Of a stretch of 6,269 nucleotides of DNA, positions 1 through 5,724 are shown in pieces. Numbering within the stretch: the stretch's first letter is position 1; the number at the start of each line of letters is the position of its first letter. This DNA comes from Nitrospinota bacterium (GTDB lineage Bacteria > Nitrospinota_A > UBA7883), in assembly GCA_029880775.1 (NCBI GenBank), contig JAOUNV010000131.1:1-6269 (forward strand), in the 5' to 3' direction. The notes beneath the pieces were generated by a model, which saw only the letters and a program-made list of their open reading frames with translations, had not been told where the DNA came from and ran no database searches. Both the position numbers and the translations under genes were made by a program.

Positions 1-512
1 GCCAGCTTTTTTGGGAAGGTCTCGGTCACGTCCAGAATAAACGCCGGCTTGACGTGGAGCCTTAAGTGGGAGGCCAGGTATCCGAAGACCCTGGAGGGGT
101 AGAACGGCTCGCCGTGCATATTGGTTCTTGTCAGCTTAGCGTCGAACCTGGCTTTGAGCGCCACCTGGCTGCCGGTAATATGATCCGGGTGGGCGTCGGC
201 GCCTTTTTGTATGAACAGCAGCCTTGGTTTGAGCATCCTGTAGATTTGCGCCACCTTGTGCCGAGCCTCCACCGTGTCCGCAAGCTCCCGGTTTGGCAGG
301 TCCAGCGTGATCCTCTGGCAAGCGCCCAGGATCTCCGCAGACATGACAGACTCCTTTTCTCTGGTTTCCGGGTTGCCGAAAGGTGTGGGCTCGCCGTTGG
401 TCAGGTCCAGAAAACCCACCTTGAGTCCCTTCTGGGCCAGCATGGCCGCAGAAGCTCCGAACCCAATTTCTATATCGTCCGGGTGGGCTCCCACGACGAG
501 GATATCGACCAT
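1..512 (-). CDS. PIG-L/LmbE-family N-acetylglucosaminyl deacetylase, BshB1-like (partial, C-terminus beyond window)
   Basis: This is a zinc-dependent deacetylase that removes the acetyl group from an N-acetylglucosamine conjugate, probably in the cytoplasm. The 170 complete residues seen begin MVDILVVGAHPDDIEIG. They carry the two family metal motifs: AHPDD (H10, D13) and HPDH (residues 108-111, H111 as third ligand). The Asp after H-P (D12) is the usual general base. The layout (GAHPDDIEIG start, a DLTNGEPT segment near 36-43, LPNREL near 72-77, a late FILDVTETF) resembles BshB1 of bacillithiol synthesis, which hydrolyses GlcNAc-malate; BshB1 proteins are about 235 residues, so roughly 65 are missing past the edge. 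The ATG at 512 is fixed by an AGGAGG site seven bases upstream. The start overlaps the preceding glycosyltransferase by 43 bp, implying translational coupling. Family assignment is firm. The bacillithiol role is inference, and another GlcNAc-conjugate deacetylase is possible. Confidence 0.88.
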   Translation of the reverse strand, partial: MVDILVVGAHPDDIEIGFGASAAMLAQKGLKVGFLDLTNGEPTPFGNPETREKESVMSAEILGACQRITLDLPNRELADTVEARHKVAQIYRMLKPRLLFIQKGADAHPDHITGSQVALKARFDAKLTRTNMHGEPFYPSRVFGYLASHLRLHVKPAFILDVTETFPKKL

Positions 513-1198
513 CGCTTCACCTCCTTTTCCAAAACTCCCATATAGTATGCACGCCTTTGGACCGGATCGTCCATCCCTCCGCCAAAAGTCCTGTCCAGAT
601 TCTTGTATATACGGGGCACCGGAGTTTCCTCCACAGCCAGCTTGAAATATGCCGCCTGGACCCAGAACTGCAAAGGCATGGCGTAGCCCGGTTCATCCAG
701 CCGCAGCTTTTTCAGGGCCTCAACCTTGTAGCATTTGAACCCGCAGAATGAATCTGTAAGCTTATATCCGGTGATGCTGTTCACGGCGGCGGTGATGGCG
801 ATGTTGATTTTTCTTCTGTGCTCCGGGGGTATGTCCTGCCCCTCCCTTTCCTCCAGGTATCGGCTGCCAGAAAGGACATCCAGCTCCCCAATATTCTGGA
901 ACATGTCCGGTATCATGGCCGGCTCGTGCTGTTCGTCGCAGTCTATGGTGATTGCCAGTCTATATTTTTTTTCTATGGCTCTGGCAAATCCGTCTATGAG
1001 CGCCTGGCCGTAGCCCAGGTTGGCCGGGCGATGGATGACATCGATCTCGGGAAAGCTGCCCAGTATGGCGCCGGAGCCGTCGGTGGAGCCATCGTCAACA
1101 GCGATCAGCGGTCCCTTGTGGAACTCGCGAATCTTCGCCAGCACTCCTGGCAGGGTGGCGGCTTCGTTGAAAACCGGGATGATAACTGCATTGACCAT
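470..1198 (-). CDS. Family 2 glycosyltransferase (DPM1/DPG-synthase-like)
   Basis: A cytoplasmic, soluble 242-residue GT-A fold glycosyltransferase that would move a sugar from a nucleotide-sugar to a lipid or other acceptor. Visible motifs, in order: VIIPVFNEAATL (5-16) at the nucleotide-binding start, AVDDGSTDGS (33-42) with D35/D36, the DxD metal site as D86-C-D88 in IDCDEQHEP, SGSRY (110-114), and the DSFCGFKCYK segment (149-158) typical of polyprenyl-phosphate sugar synthases. There is no C-terminal membrane segment, unlike the GtrB-type branch. The start ATG at 1198 has no good ribosome site, but the family N-terminus begins exactly there and the next Met is residue 95. The last residues after KEVKRW are read out of frame through the first codons of the deacetylase. 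The pairing suggests that the two enzymes act in sequence on one glycoconjugate, which is inference. Donor and acceptor cannot be told from sequence. Confidence 0.9.
   Translation of the reverse strand: MVNAVIIPVFNEAATLPGVLAKIREFHKGPLIAVDDGSTDGSGAILGSFPEIDVIHRPANLGYGQALIDGFARAIEKKYRLAITIDCDEQHEPAMIPDMFQNIGELDVLSGSRYLEEREGQDIPPEHRRKINIAITAAVNSITGYKLTDSFCGFKCYKVEALKKLRLDEPGYAMPLQFWVQAAYFKLAVEETPVPRIYKNLDRTFGGGMDDPVQRRAYYMGVLEKEVKRWSISSSWEPTRTI
520..525 (-). promoter_or_regulatory. Ribosome binding site of the deacetylase, inside the glycosyltransferase gene
   Basis: AGGAGG lies seven bases before the ATG at 512. It sits wholly inside the upstream glycosyltransferase frame, where the same bases encode the Lys-Glu-Val of its KEVKRW segment. 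This supports initiation of the deacetylase while ribosomes are still finishing the upstream gene. Confidence 0.8.
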
Positions 1199-1250
1199 AT
1201 GTTAATGATAGCTTACCATCGGGGAGGATGGAGGTAAAAGACGCGCCAGA

Positions 1251-1712
1251 TTATTCGTCGAAGGACACCTCCACCTCGAAGCTGTGGCCGTCAACTTTGA
1301 AGGGGATGGCCAAGACAGGCCCGCTGGTGACGCTTTCGATCTCGTGTCCGGCGCCTTTTATCACGGTGGGAAGCCCAGCCTCGAACACAAATCCCAATTC
1401 GTTGAATCTGCGCCTGGAGTCACCGCTTATCATATTGGTCAGCTCTCCCACGGCGTCGGAGACATCCTGGTCTACAGTTGTGTACTCCATACCCAGCATG
1501 GCGCCCACTATTTTGCATATGGCTGGTGTGGAAAAGGAGATAATGATGACACCTTTTTTTTCTCCGGCAAGCCCTATCACACCGGAGATATCCCCCGTGG
1601 CCTTCTTTCCTGCTTTCAGGAAGGCTTCGCCCGGCTCCGGGTTGATCATGGCCATGGTGGATATGACGTTTATCGCCGCGTCTTTCACCGGGTCAATCAT
1701 TTTAGTATCCAT
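1251..1712 (-). CDS. CheX-like chemotaxis phosphatase (CheC/CheX/FliY family)
   Basis: A 153-residue protein with the single phosphatase motif of CheX: D86-xxx-E90-xx-N93-xxx-G97, read as DAVGELTNMISG. In known CheX proteins the Glu and Asn act on phosphorylated CheY-type receiver domains, and the protein dimerises through a beta-sheet. The rest fits: an N-terminal helix, a central stretch of strands (GVIGLAG..KGVIIISF, 44-60), then the motif helix, and a final strand pair ending VDGHSFEVEVSF. The ATG at 1712 has AAGGAG five bases upstream. The gene follows the MarR-type regulator by 23 bp and precedes the glycosyltransferase by 52 bp. No CheY, CheA or receptor gene is in the window, so the partner response regulator is unknown and may not be a chemotaxis protein. 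It could act in another two-component pathway. Confidence 0.87.
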   Translation of the reverse strand: MDTKMIDPVKDAAINVISTMAMINPEPGEAFLKAGKKATGDISGVIGLAGEKKGVIIISFSTPAICKIVGAMLGMEYTTVDQDVSDAVGELTNMISGDSRRRFNELGFVFEAGLPTVIKGAGHEIESVTSGPVLAIPFKVDGHSFEVEVSFDE

Positions 1713-1735
1713 TGTATCTCCTTTGGTTTCATAGC

Positions 1736-2176
1736 TTACTTGAAAGCTCCTATTTGTTCAATCCTATCCAGGGCCGAGGTGACCAACTCCACGAATACCT
1801 CTCTTTGCTCCTTGTCGAACTTGTACAAAAGATCCGCTGCGATTCTGTCCGGGATGCGGTCCATAAGGCCGGCCAGCGCGTCCCCTCGGTCCGCCAGGGA
1901 AATCCATGTTTTTCGCTTATCAGTGGCGTCCGGCTCCCTGGCGAACACCCCCTTTTTCACAAGGTTGTTCACTGTCCACGTGGTGGAGCTAGGCGGCATG
2001 GAAAGCGCCTCGCCGATGTGGCCTATGGTCATTCGCTCGGATGCGGCGACAAGTTTTAACGCCTTGCGCTCTGTGTGGCTCAGCTCCTTGGCCAGAAGGG
2101 GCAGGGTGGATTCGATCTTTTGGTATCTGTCTATAATCAGATCCACAAGTCGCTTTACAGCCTCAGCGTCTTTCAC
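1736..2176 (-). CDS. MarR-family winged-helix transcriptional regulator
   Basis: A 146-residue DNA-binding regulator of normal MarR length. The winged helix spans about residues 33-100: LSHTERKALKLV (first helix), MTIGHIGEAL (helix 2), PPSSTTWTVNNLVKKG (61-76, recognition helix and its exit), and a wing with DATDKRKTWISLADRG (83-98), matching the usual D-x-x-D-x-R ... L-x-x-x-G signature. The helices at both ends (5-28 and 100-142) would form the dimer interface. The start is GTG at 2176 with GGAG seven bases upstream. An ATG at 2183 directly abuts the GGAG and reads only six codons, so it is not the start. No Cys is present, so thiol-based redox sensing of the OhrR/MgrA kind is excluded; a small ligand is more likely. 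It sits between the membrane-protein gene and cheX-like gene and may regulate this transcript, which is inference. Confidence 0.92.
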   Translation of the reverse strand: MKDAEAVKRLVDLIIDRYQKIESTLPLLAKELSHTERKALKLVAASERMTIGHIGEALSMPPSSTTWTVNNLVKKGVFAREPDATDKRKTWISLADRGDALAGLMDRIPDRIAADLLYKFDKEQREVFVELVTSALDRIEQIGAFK

Positions 2177-2183
2177 TTGTCAT

Positions 2184-2187
2184 CTCC
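2184..2187 (-). promoter_or_regulatory. Ribosome binding site that selects the GTG start of the MarR-type gene
   Basis: GGAG is spaced seven bases from the GTG at 2176. It directly abuts an out-of-frame ATG at 2183, which has zero spacing and hits a TGA after six codons, so the GTG is the supported start. Confidence 0.6.
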
Positions 2188-2219
2188 ACAGCTTATGGCG
2201 TTCCCCCTCATAGTGGCTT

Positions 2220-3677
2220 TCAGCTTTCCTTGTGAAGTTCCAGCACCTGGGCCTTCATCTCCACAGATTCCTCCTCGGCAAGACCCATTCTCTCCGCCAT
2301 TCCCATGAGAGTGAGGGAGCCGAGCCCATCCTCCATCGACTTGCTGACATCACCGAACAGCTTTTCTACGTTTTCCCGGTCAGGATCCATAGGCTCCGGC
2401 GCGGCGGTGAGCATTTCACCGTTTAAATTGGCCATCACTTCCGCCACTTTCACATGTTCCAGCGGCCGTTTGACTAAAAACTTTTCCCCACCCGCGTCCA
2501 GAAACACGATCATGTCGAGCTTTTGCAGTTTCCGCAATATTTCACCATAAAACTCGCTGGTGATCTCCAGCTTCTGCTGTACGGCGAATGGATCCAGCGG
2601 GCCCTTGTCGGCTATATACGCGCGAGCCGCGTCCAGCAGTATCCTGACCGCGTAATAGTGGGAGTATTTGCGCCGGTCGAACCCCTCCTTCTTTTTCGAC
2701 TTCACTTCCTTTGGGTATTGGATGGCGTACGCGATGACCGAGCCACCCAGGACGATGAGCCATGTCACGTATAGCCAGAACAAAAAGATGGGGATAATGG
2801 CCAGGCCACCATATACATCCTTGTAGCTGGCCCACTCCCGCAAGTACCAGTTAAAGACCAGCTTGGCTGTCTCAAAGAGAACACTGGCGATGACAGCGCC
2901 CCAGATGGCGGGACGGAAACGGACGTTGGTGTTCGGGATTAGCCGATAGATCAATAGAAAGGCGGTGGCGGTGAGCAGGAAAGGGGTTCCCTTTAGCAGG
3001 AAGCCCTGATCATATCTATACTCAGCATAGGAGGGGCTGGCCGCCAGCGCCTGGACTTTTGCCGTCAGGTATATGGAGCCTGCGATAAGAAATGGAGTTA
3101 ACGTGACCGTGAACCAGTATACGACGAACTGGTTAATCGGGGGCCTCGGCTTATCCACCTTCCAGATCATGTTAAAAGCTGATTCTATTATCGACAAGAC
3201 CCAGATAACCAGGGCGATCAGGAACAGCAAACCGAGTACCGAGACAGGCGCAGCGTTGGTCTTGAAGGTCTCAAAACTATTTTTCACTGAATCAGCCAGT
3301 GCTTGGTTTGGCGGTAGAAATTGATCGAAAAAGAACTCCAGTGCTGTTTCACTGGTGACTTTTATCTCTTGCCCATCGGTTCCTGAAATAGAATCAGCAA
3401 GGTTGACTGACGACAAAATGGATAAAGAAACAGCCAGAAGCGGCGCCAAGGTTAAAAGAGTAGTGTATGCCAGCGATGCGGCGAAAGTGGGGCAATTGTC
3501 CCACCAGAATTTTTCGGCGATCTCCAGGCTGATCTTTACCCTCCATGCGAACCACCTGATGGCCCAGTTGGAGCTTTCCTCCAGGTTGGTATTCAGGGTT
3601 TCGATCGATCTGGCGTAGAAACTCTTTCCGTCAGGCTTTCCGCCTTCAATCTGTGCTGTGGTTGTGGTATCCGACAT
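2220..3677 (-). CDS. YihY/BrkB-family (UPF0761) inner-membrane protein with C-terminal winged-helix-like domain
   Basis: A 485-residue integral membrane protein of the family once misnamed ribonuclease BN; its molecular function is not settled. The core holds six likely membrane segments near residues 66-90, 145-167, 183-205, 230-247, 256-278 and 292-319. Family signatures are visible: TFAASLAYTTLLTLAPLL (64-81), a VIWVLSIIESAFNMIWKV stretch (157-174), and the charged loop plus VYGGLAIIPIFLFWLYVTW (288-306). After the last segment comes a basic KEVKSKKKEGFDRRK cluster (324-337), fitting a cytoplasmic side, and then about 150 soluble residues. Within that tail, 340-405 look like a winged helix (AVRILLDAARAYI, a second helix, EFYGEILRKLQKLDMI, then a hairpin EKFLVKR). 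ATG at 3677 has AGGAGG eight bases upstream. The tRNA-Cys gene ends only 29 bp upstream on the same strand. Family call is firm; the winged-helix reading of the tail is moderate. Confidence 0.9.
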   Translation of the reverse strand: MSDTTTTAQIEGGKPDGKSFYARSIETLNTNLEESSNWAIRWFAWRVKISLEIAEKFWWDNCPTFAASLAYTTLLTLAPLLAVSLSILSSVNLADSISGTDGQEIKVTSETALEFFFDQFLPPNQALADSVKNSFETFKTNAAPVSVLGLLFLIALVIWVLSIIESAFNMIWKVDKPRPPINQFVVYWFTVTLTPFLIAGSIYLTAKVQALAASPSYAEYRYDQGFLLKGTPFLLTATAFLLIYRLIPNTNVRFRPAIWGAVIASVLFETAKLVFNWYLREWASYKDVYGGLAIIPIFLFWLYVTWLIVLGGSVIAYAIQYPKEVKSKKKEGFDRRKYSHYYAVRILLDAARAYIADKGPLDPFAVQQKLEITSEFYGEILRKLQKLDMIVFLDAGGEKFLVKRPLEHVKVAEVMANLNGEMLTAAPEPMDPDRENVEKLFGDVSKSMEDGLGSLTLMGMAERMGLAEEESVEMKAQVLELHKES

Positions 3678-3706
3678 ACCATTTGCCTCCTAGGTTTGGA
3701 CGCGAT

Positions 3707-3781
<75 letters not shown>

Positions 3782-3937
3782 TTGGAAAAATCATGGAAAA
3801 TGGACCCAAAACTTGTTCAATATTTGATGATAACACGAAAAACAGATTTTGCACCCGTGTAAGCGCATATAGGTCAATGAATTGTCCCCTCCTGCTGTGA
3901 GGCCGGAGCGCCGGGGCTGAAATGCGGGTACAGTTGC
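3782..3937. other. Intergenic gap between lipoprotein gene and tRNA-Cys
   Basis: This 156-bp gap carries no convincing reading frame on either strand. The half nearest the tRNA (about 3782-3870) is AT-rich and holds the candidate promoter. The half nearest the lipoprotein stop is GC-rich and contains only a four-pair CCGG hairpin (3903-3914) without a following T run. No clear intrinsic terminator for the lipoprotein gene is visible, so read-through into the tRNA operon cannot be excluded. Confidence 0.6.
3827..3835 (-). promoter_or_regulatory. Candidate extended -10 promoter for the tRNA-Cys transcript
   Basis: Reading the minus strand, TGT-TATCAT occurs about 46 bases before the tRNA 5' end. 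It matches the extended -10 pattern TGn plus TATAAT at five of six positions. No convincing -35 hexamer lies 16-18 bases upstream, which extended -10 promoters tolerate. A TTGACC farther upstream (3877-3872) is too distant to pair with it. The surrounding 80 bases are AT-rich compared with the flanking genes. Confidence 0.4.
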
Positions 3938-5554
3938 TTACTTGGGGATCTCGGCCTTAAGAGACTCCAGGCCCCTTTGCGCCTTTGCGTTCCCCTGTTT
4001 GGCGGCCAGGTTGAACCATTTGATGGCAAGGGCCATGTTCTTTTCCGTCCCCGTTCCGTTGGCGTACATCAGCCCCAGGCTGTATTGGGCCGAGGCCAGC
4101 CCTTGATTGGCGGCTTTGGAATACCAGTGCATCGCTTTGGGTAAGCTGCGCTCCACCCCCCTGCCGCTGGCGTACATGGAGGCGACATATTCCTGGGCCT
4201 TCGGGTTCCCTTTGTTGGCCAGGGGGTGAAACAGCGTGAACGCCTTTTTGTAATCCCCTCTCTTCGCGGCCCGCAGTCCTGTCTCCAGGGCGCCTGTTTC
4301 CACAGCTTTCAGGATATCGACGATCTCATGGCTCCCCATCTGCCAGGCCAGCATACGGGCGGTCTTGCCGTCTTTGCCCTTGGCCTTCACATCAGCCCCA
4401 CGACGTACCAGCAGATGGGCCATTTCCACGTTTCCCCTGGAGGAGGCGATCATGAGGGGAGTAACCCCCATCTGCCCATCACGAGCGTTTATATCCGCGC
4501 CCTTGATCACCAGGAGCTTGGCCACATCCGTGTGACCGGCCAGCAAGGCGGCCATCAGCGGGGTGGCGCCCTTCAGATCCCTGGCGTTCACATCGGCGCC
4601 TTGATCGATCAAAAGTTGGGAGGTTTCCAGCTGACCGGAGCCCGCCGCCGCGATCAGCGCGGGCCTGTTATAAAAATCCTCCTTGGTATTCGGGTTGGCG
4701 CCATTTTTCATCAAGTACCCGGCCATTTTACTTTCGCCCATGGCTGTGGCGATCATCAGGGCGGTCAATCCGTTGGCGTTTTTCAGGTTCACGTCAGCCC
4801 CCCTCTCCACCAGCTTTACCACCAGATCATAATACTGATGGCGGACGGCGGCCATCAGAACCGAGGCGCCCCGGCGGCTGTCTTGCACATCCATGTCCGC
4901 CCCCTTATCCACCATCAGGCCCGCCAACGCCAGTTGCCTCGATTTCACCGCATACCACAGCGCTGTGGCGCCAGACACGTTATCCCGGGAGTCCAGGTCG
5001 GCTCCTTTCTCCACAAGTATTCGGGCGATTTTGAAATTGCCACGCATCATGGCGTCCACCAAGGCTGTCCTCTGGTATCTGCGCTCCGCCACGTTCATGT
5101 CGGCGCCCTGATCTATCAGGTACTCTGCGGTGATATTCTGGTCGCTCACCGCAGCGGCGAAGAGCGCTGTGAGGCCATACATGCCGTCGGTGGCGTTGAT
5201 GTCCGCCCCATGTTTGAGCAATACTTTCACGGTGTCCAGGGCGCCACTCTCGGCTGCGGCTATCAGCGCTGTTTTCCCGGTGACATCCCCCCTGGAGTTC
5301 GGGTTGGCCCCATCCCGAAGTAGCTTTTCCACAGACCTGGCGTCCCCCTCTCTGGCTGCGGCCAGCAACGCGGCCCCGTCTGGCGTGGATAGTTCAACTT
5401 TGGAAAGATCTGTTCCCTCATCCATTCTGGGATTCGCTTCCGCGAATTCTTCATGGGTGGGCATATGGAATGGATTGCCGGAGGCGCAGCCGGTGATGGT
5501 CGGCGCTATGAAGATAAGAGTATATAGACAAGCGCTTTTTATTATTTTGCCCAC
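3938..5554 (-). CDS. Ankyrin-repeat and Sel1-repeat lipoprotein
   Basis: A 538-residue lipid-anchored repeat protein, probably periplasmic and serving as a protein-binding scaffold; no catalytic domain is seen. Residues 1-22 are a signal peptide (K3, K6, then hydrophobic 8-20) ending in the lipobox ITGC with acylated C23. Ala at +2 fits outer-membrane sorting in a Gram-negative cell. After a short linker (24-58), ten to eleven ankyrin repeats fill about 59-418, marked by TAL/TPL starts at 95, 129, 163, 197, 264, 331 and 365, and by GAD(I/V/M)N-type ends. Two exact 36-residue Sel1 repeats follow (452-487, 488-523), each opening with A-Q and holding a YA(S/N)G segment, preceded by a degenerate one (about 422-451). 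The start is GTG at 5554, with AGGAGG five bases upstream. It is divergent from the SGNH hydrolase gene. Its binding partner is unknown. Confidence 0.92.
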   Translation of the reverse strand: MGKIIKSACLYTLIFIAPTITGCASGNPFHMPTHEEFAEANPRMDEGTDLSKVELSTPDGAALLAAAREGDARSVEKLLRDGANPNSRGDVTGKTALIAAAESGALDTVKVLLKHGADINATDGMYGLTALFAAAVSDQNITAEYLIDQGADMNVAERRYQRTALVDAMMRGNFKIARILVEKGADLDSRDNVSGATALWYAVKSRQLALAGLMVDKGADMDVQDSRRGASVLMAAVRHQYYDLVVKLVERGADVNLKNANGLTALMIATAMGESKMAGYLMKNGANPNTKEDFYNRPALIAAAGSGQLETSQLLIDQGADVNARDLKGATPLMAALLAGHTDVAKLLVIKGADINARDGQMGVTPLMIASSRGNVEMAHLLVRRGADVKAKGKDGKTARMLAWQMGSHEIVDILKAVETGALETGLRAAKRGDYKKAFTLFHPLANKGNPKAQEYVASMYASGRGVERSLPKAMHWYSKAANQGLASAQYSLGLMYANGTGTEKNMALAIKWFNLAAKQGNAKAQRGLESLKAEIPK

Positions 5555-5559
5555 CGGCT

Positions 5560-5565
5560 CCTCCT
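5560..5565 (-). promoter_or_regulatory. Ribosome binding site for the GTG start of the lipoprotein gene
   Basis: AGGAGG lies five bases before GTG at 5554, within AAGGAGGAGCCG. It fixes a GTG start that gives a correctly sized signal peptide. Confidence 0.75.
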
Positions 5566-5580
5566 TAGTGTCAACACCAA
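5565..5580. repeat. Imperfect 16-bp inverted repeat in the lipoprotein leader
   Basis: TTAGTGTCAACACCAA is symmetric around its centre except at one pair. The core GTGT-CA-ACAC (5568-5577) is exact. It lies between the predicted transcription start and the ribosome site of the lipoprotein gene, and overlaps the edge of that site. It could be an operator or a weak RNA hairpin; chance is also possible at this length. Confidence 0.3.
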
Positions 5581-5592
5581 CGTTAAGCGCCC

Positions 5593-5601
5593 ATTATACC
5601 A
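5593..5601 (-). promoter_or_regulatory. Extended -10 promoter for the lipoprotein gene
   Basis: On the minus strand TGG-TATAAT is a perfect -10 hexamer with the TGn extension. The -35 position at a 17-bp spacer (5621-5616, GTCAAT) is poor, as is common with extended -10 elements. Predicted initiation near 5586 gives a leader of about 32 nt before the GTG, with room for the ribosome site. Confidence 0.7.
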
Positions 5602-5616
5602 CGAGATTTAGCATGA

Positions 5617-5645
5617 TTGACTTTTCCACCCCACCCATGTAGATT
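5617..5645 (+). promoter_or_regulatory. Candidate sigma-70-type promoter for the SGNH hydrolase gene
   Basis: TTGACT (5617-5622, five of six to the -35 consensus) and TAGATT (5640-5645, four of six to the -10) are separated by exactly 17 bp. Initiation near 5652 would give a leader of about 73 nt before the ATG at 5725. The -35 overlaps the -35 position of the opposite-facing lipoprotein promoter. Confidence 0.5.
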
Positions 5646-5724
5646 GCATTCTAATTTGCTTCAGGCCGGTAACTTCCCTTTTCCTCAACGAGTTATATAC
5701 GTCGGATCGCTTAAGGATCGTTTC

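Noticed and set aside
930..945. Cysteine inside the DxD motif of the glycosyltransferase (D-C-D)
   Set aside because: Family 2 glycosyltransferases commonly carry DCD as well as DAD here, so it is not a sign of lost activity.
2163..2183. Six-codon ATG minigene overlapping the MarR start, as a leader peptide
   Set aside because: The GGAG directly abuts the ATG with no spacing, so initiation there is unlikely, and such short frames arise by chance.
1284..2213. Plus-strand open frame of 309 codons spanning the CheX and MarR genes
   Set aside because: It runs antisense through two well-supported genes and the gap between them, and its product has no coherent domain pattern.
3872..3877. TTGACC as the -35 of a tRNA promoter
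   Set aside because: No -10-like hexamer lies 16-18 bases downstream, and it is 39 bases from the extended -10 candidate.
3903..3914. CCGG-AGCG-CCGG hairpin downstream of the lipoprotein gene, as an intrinsic terminator
   Set aside because: The stem is only four pairs and no T run follows it on the minus strand.
4226..5323. Long plus-strand open frame of 365 codons opposite the lipoprotein gene
   Set aside because: It is the antisense of the ankyrin repeats. Its His/Gly/Gln-rich repetitive product mirrors the repeat periodicity, it matches no known family, and the minus-strand protein has a lipobox and two recognisable repeat types.
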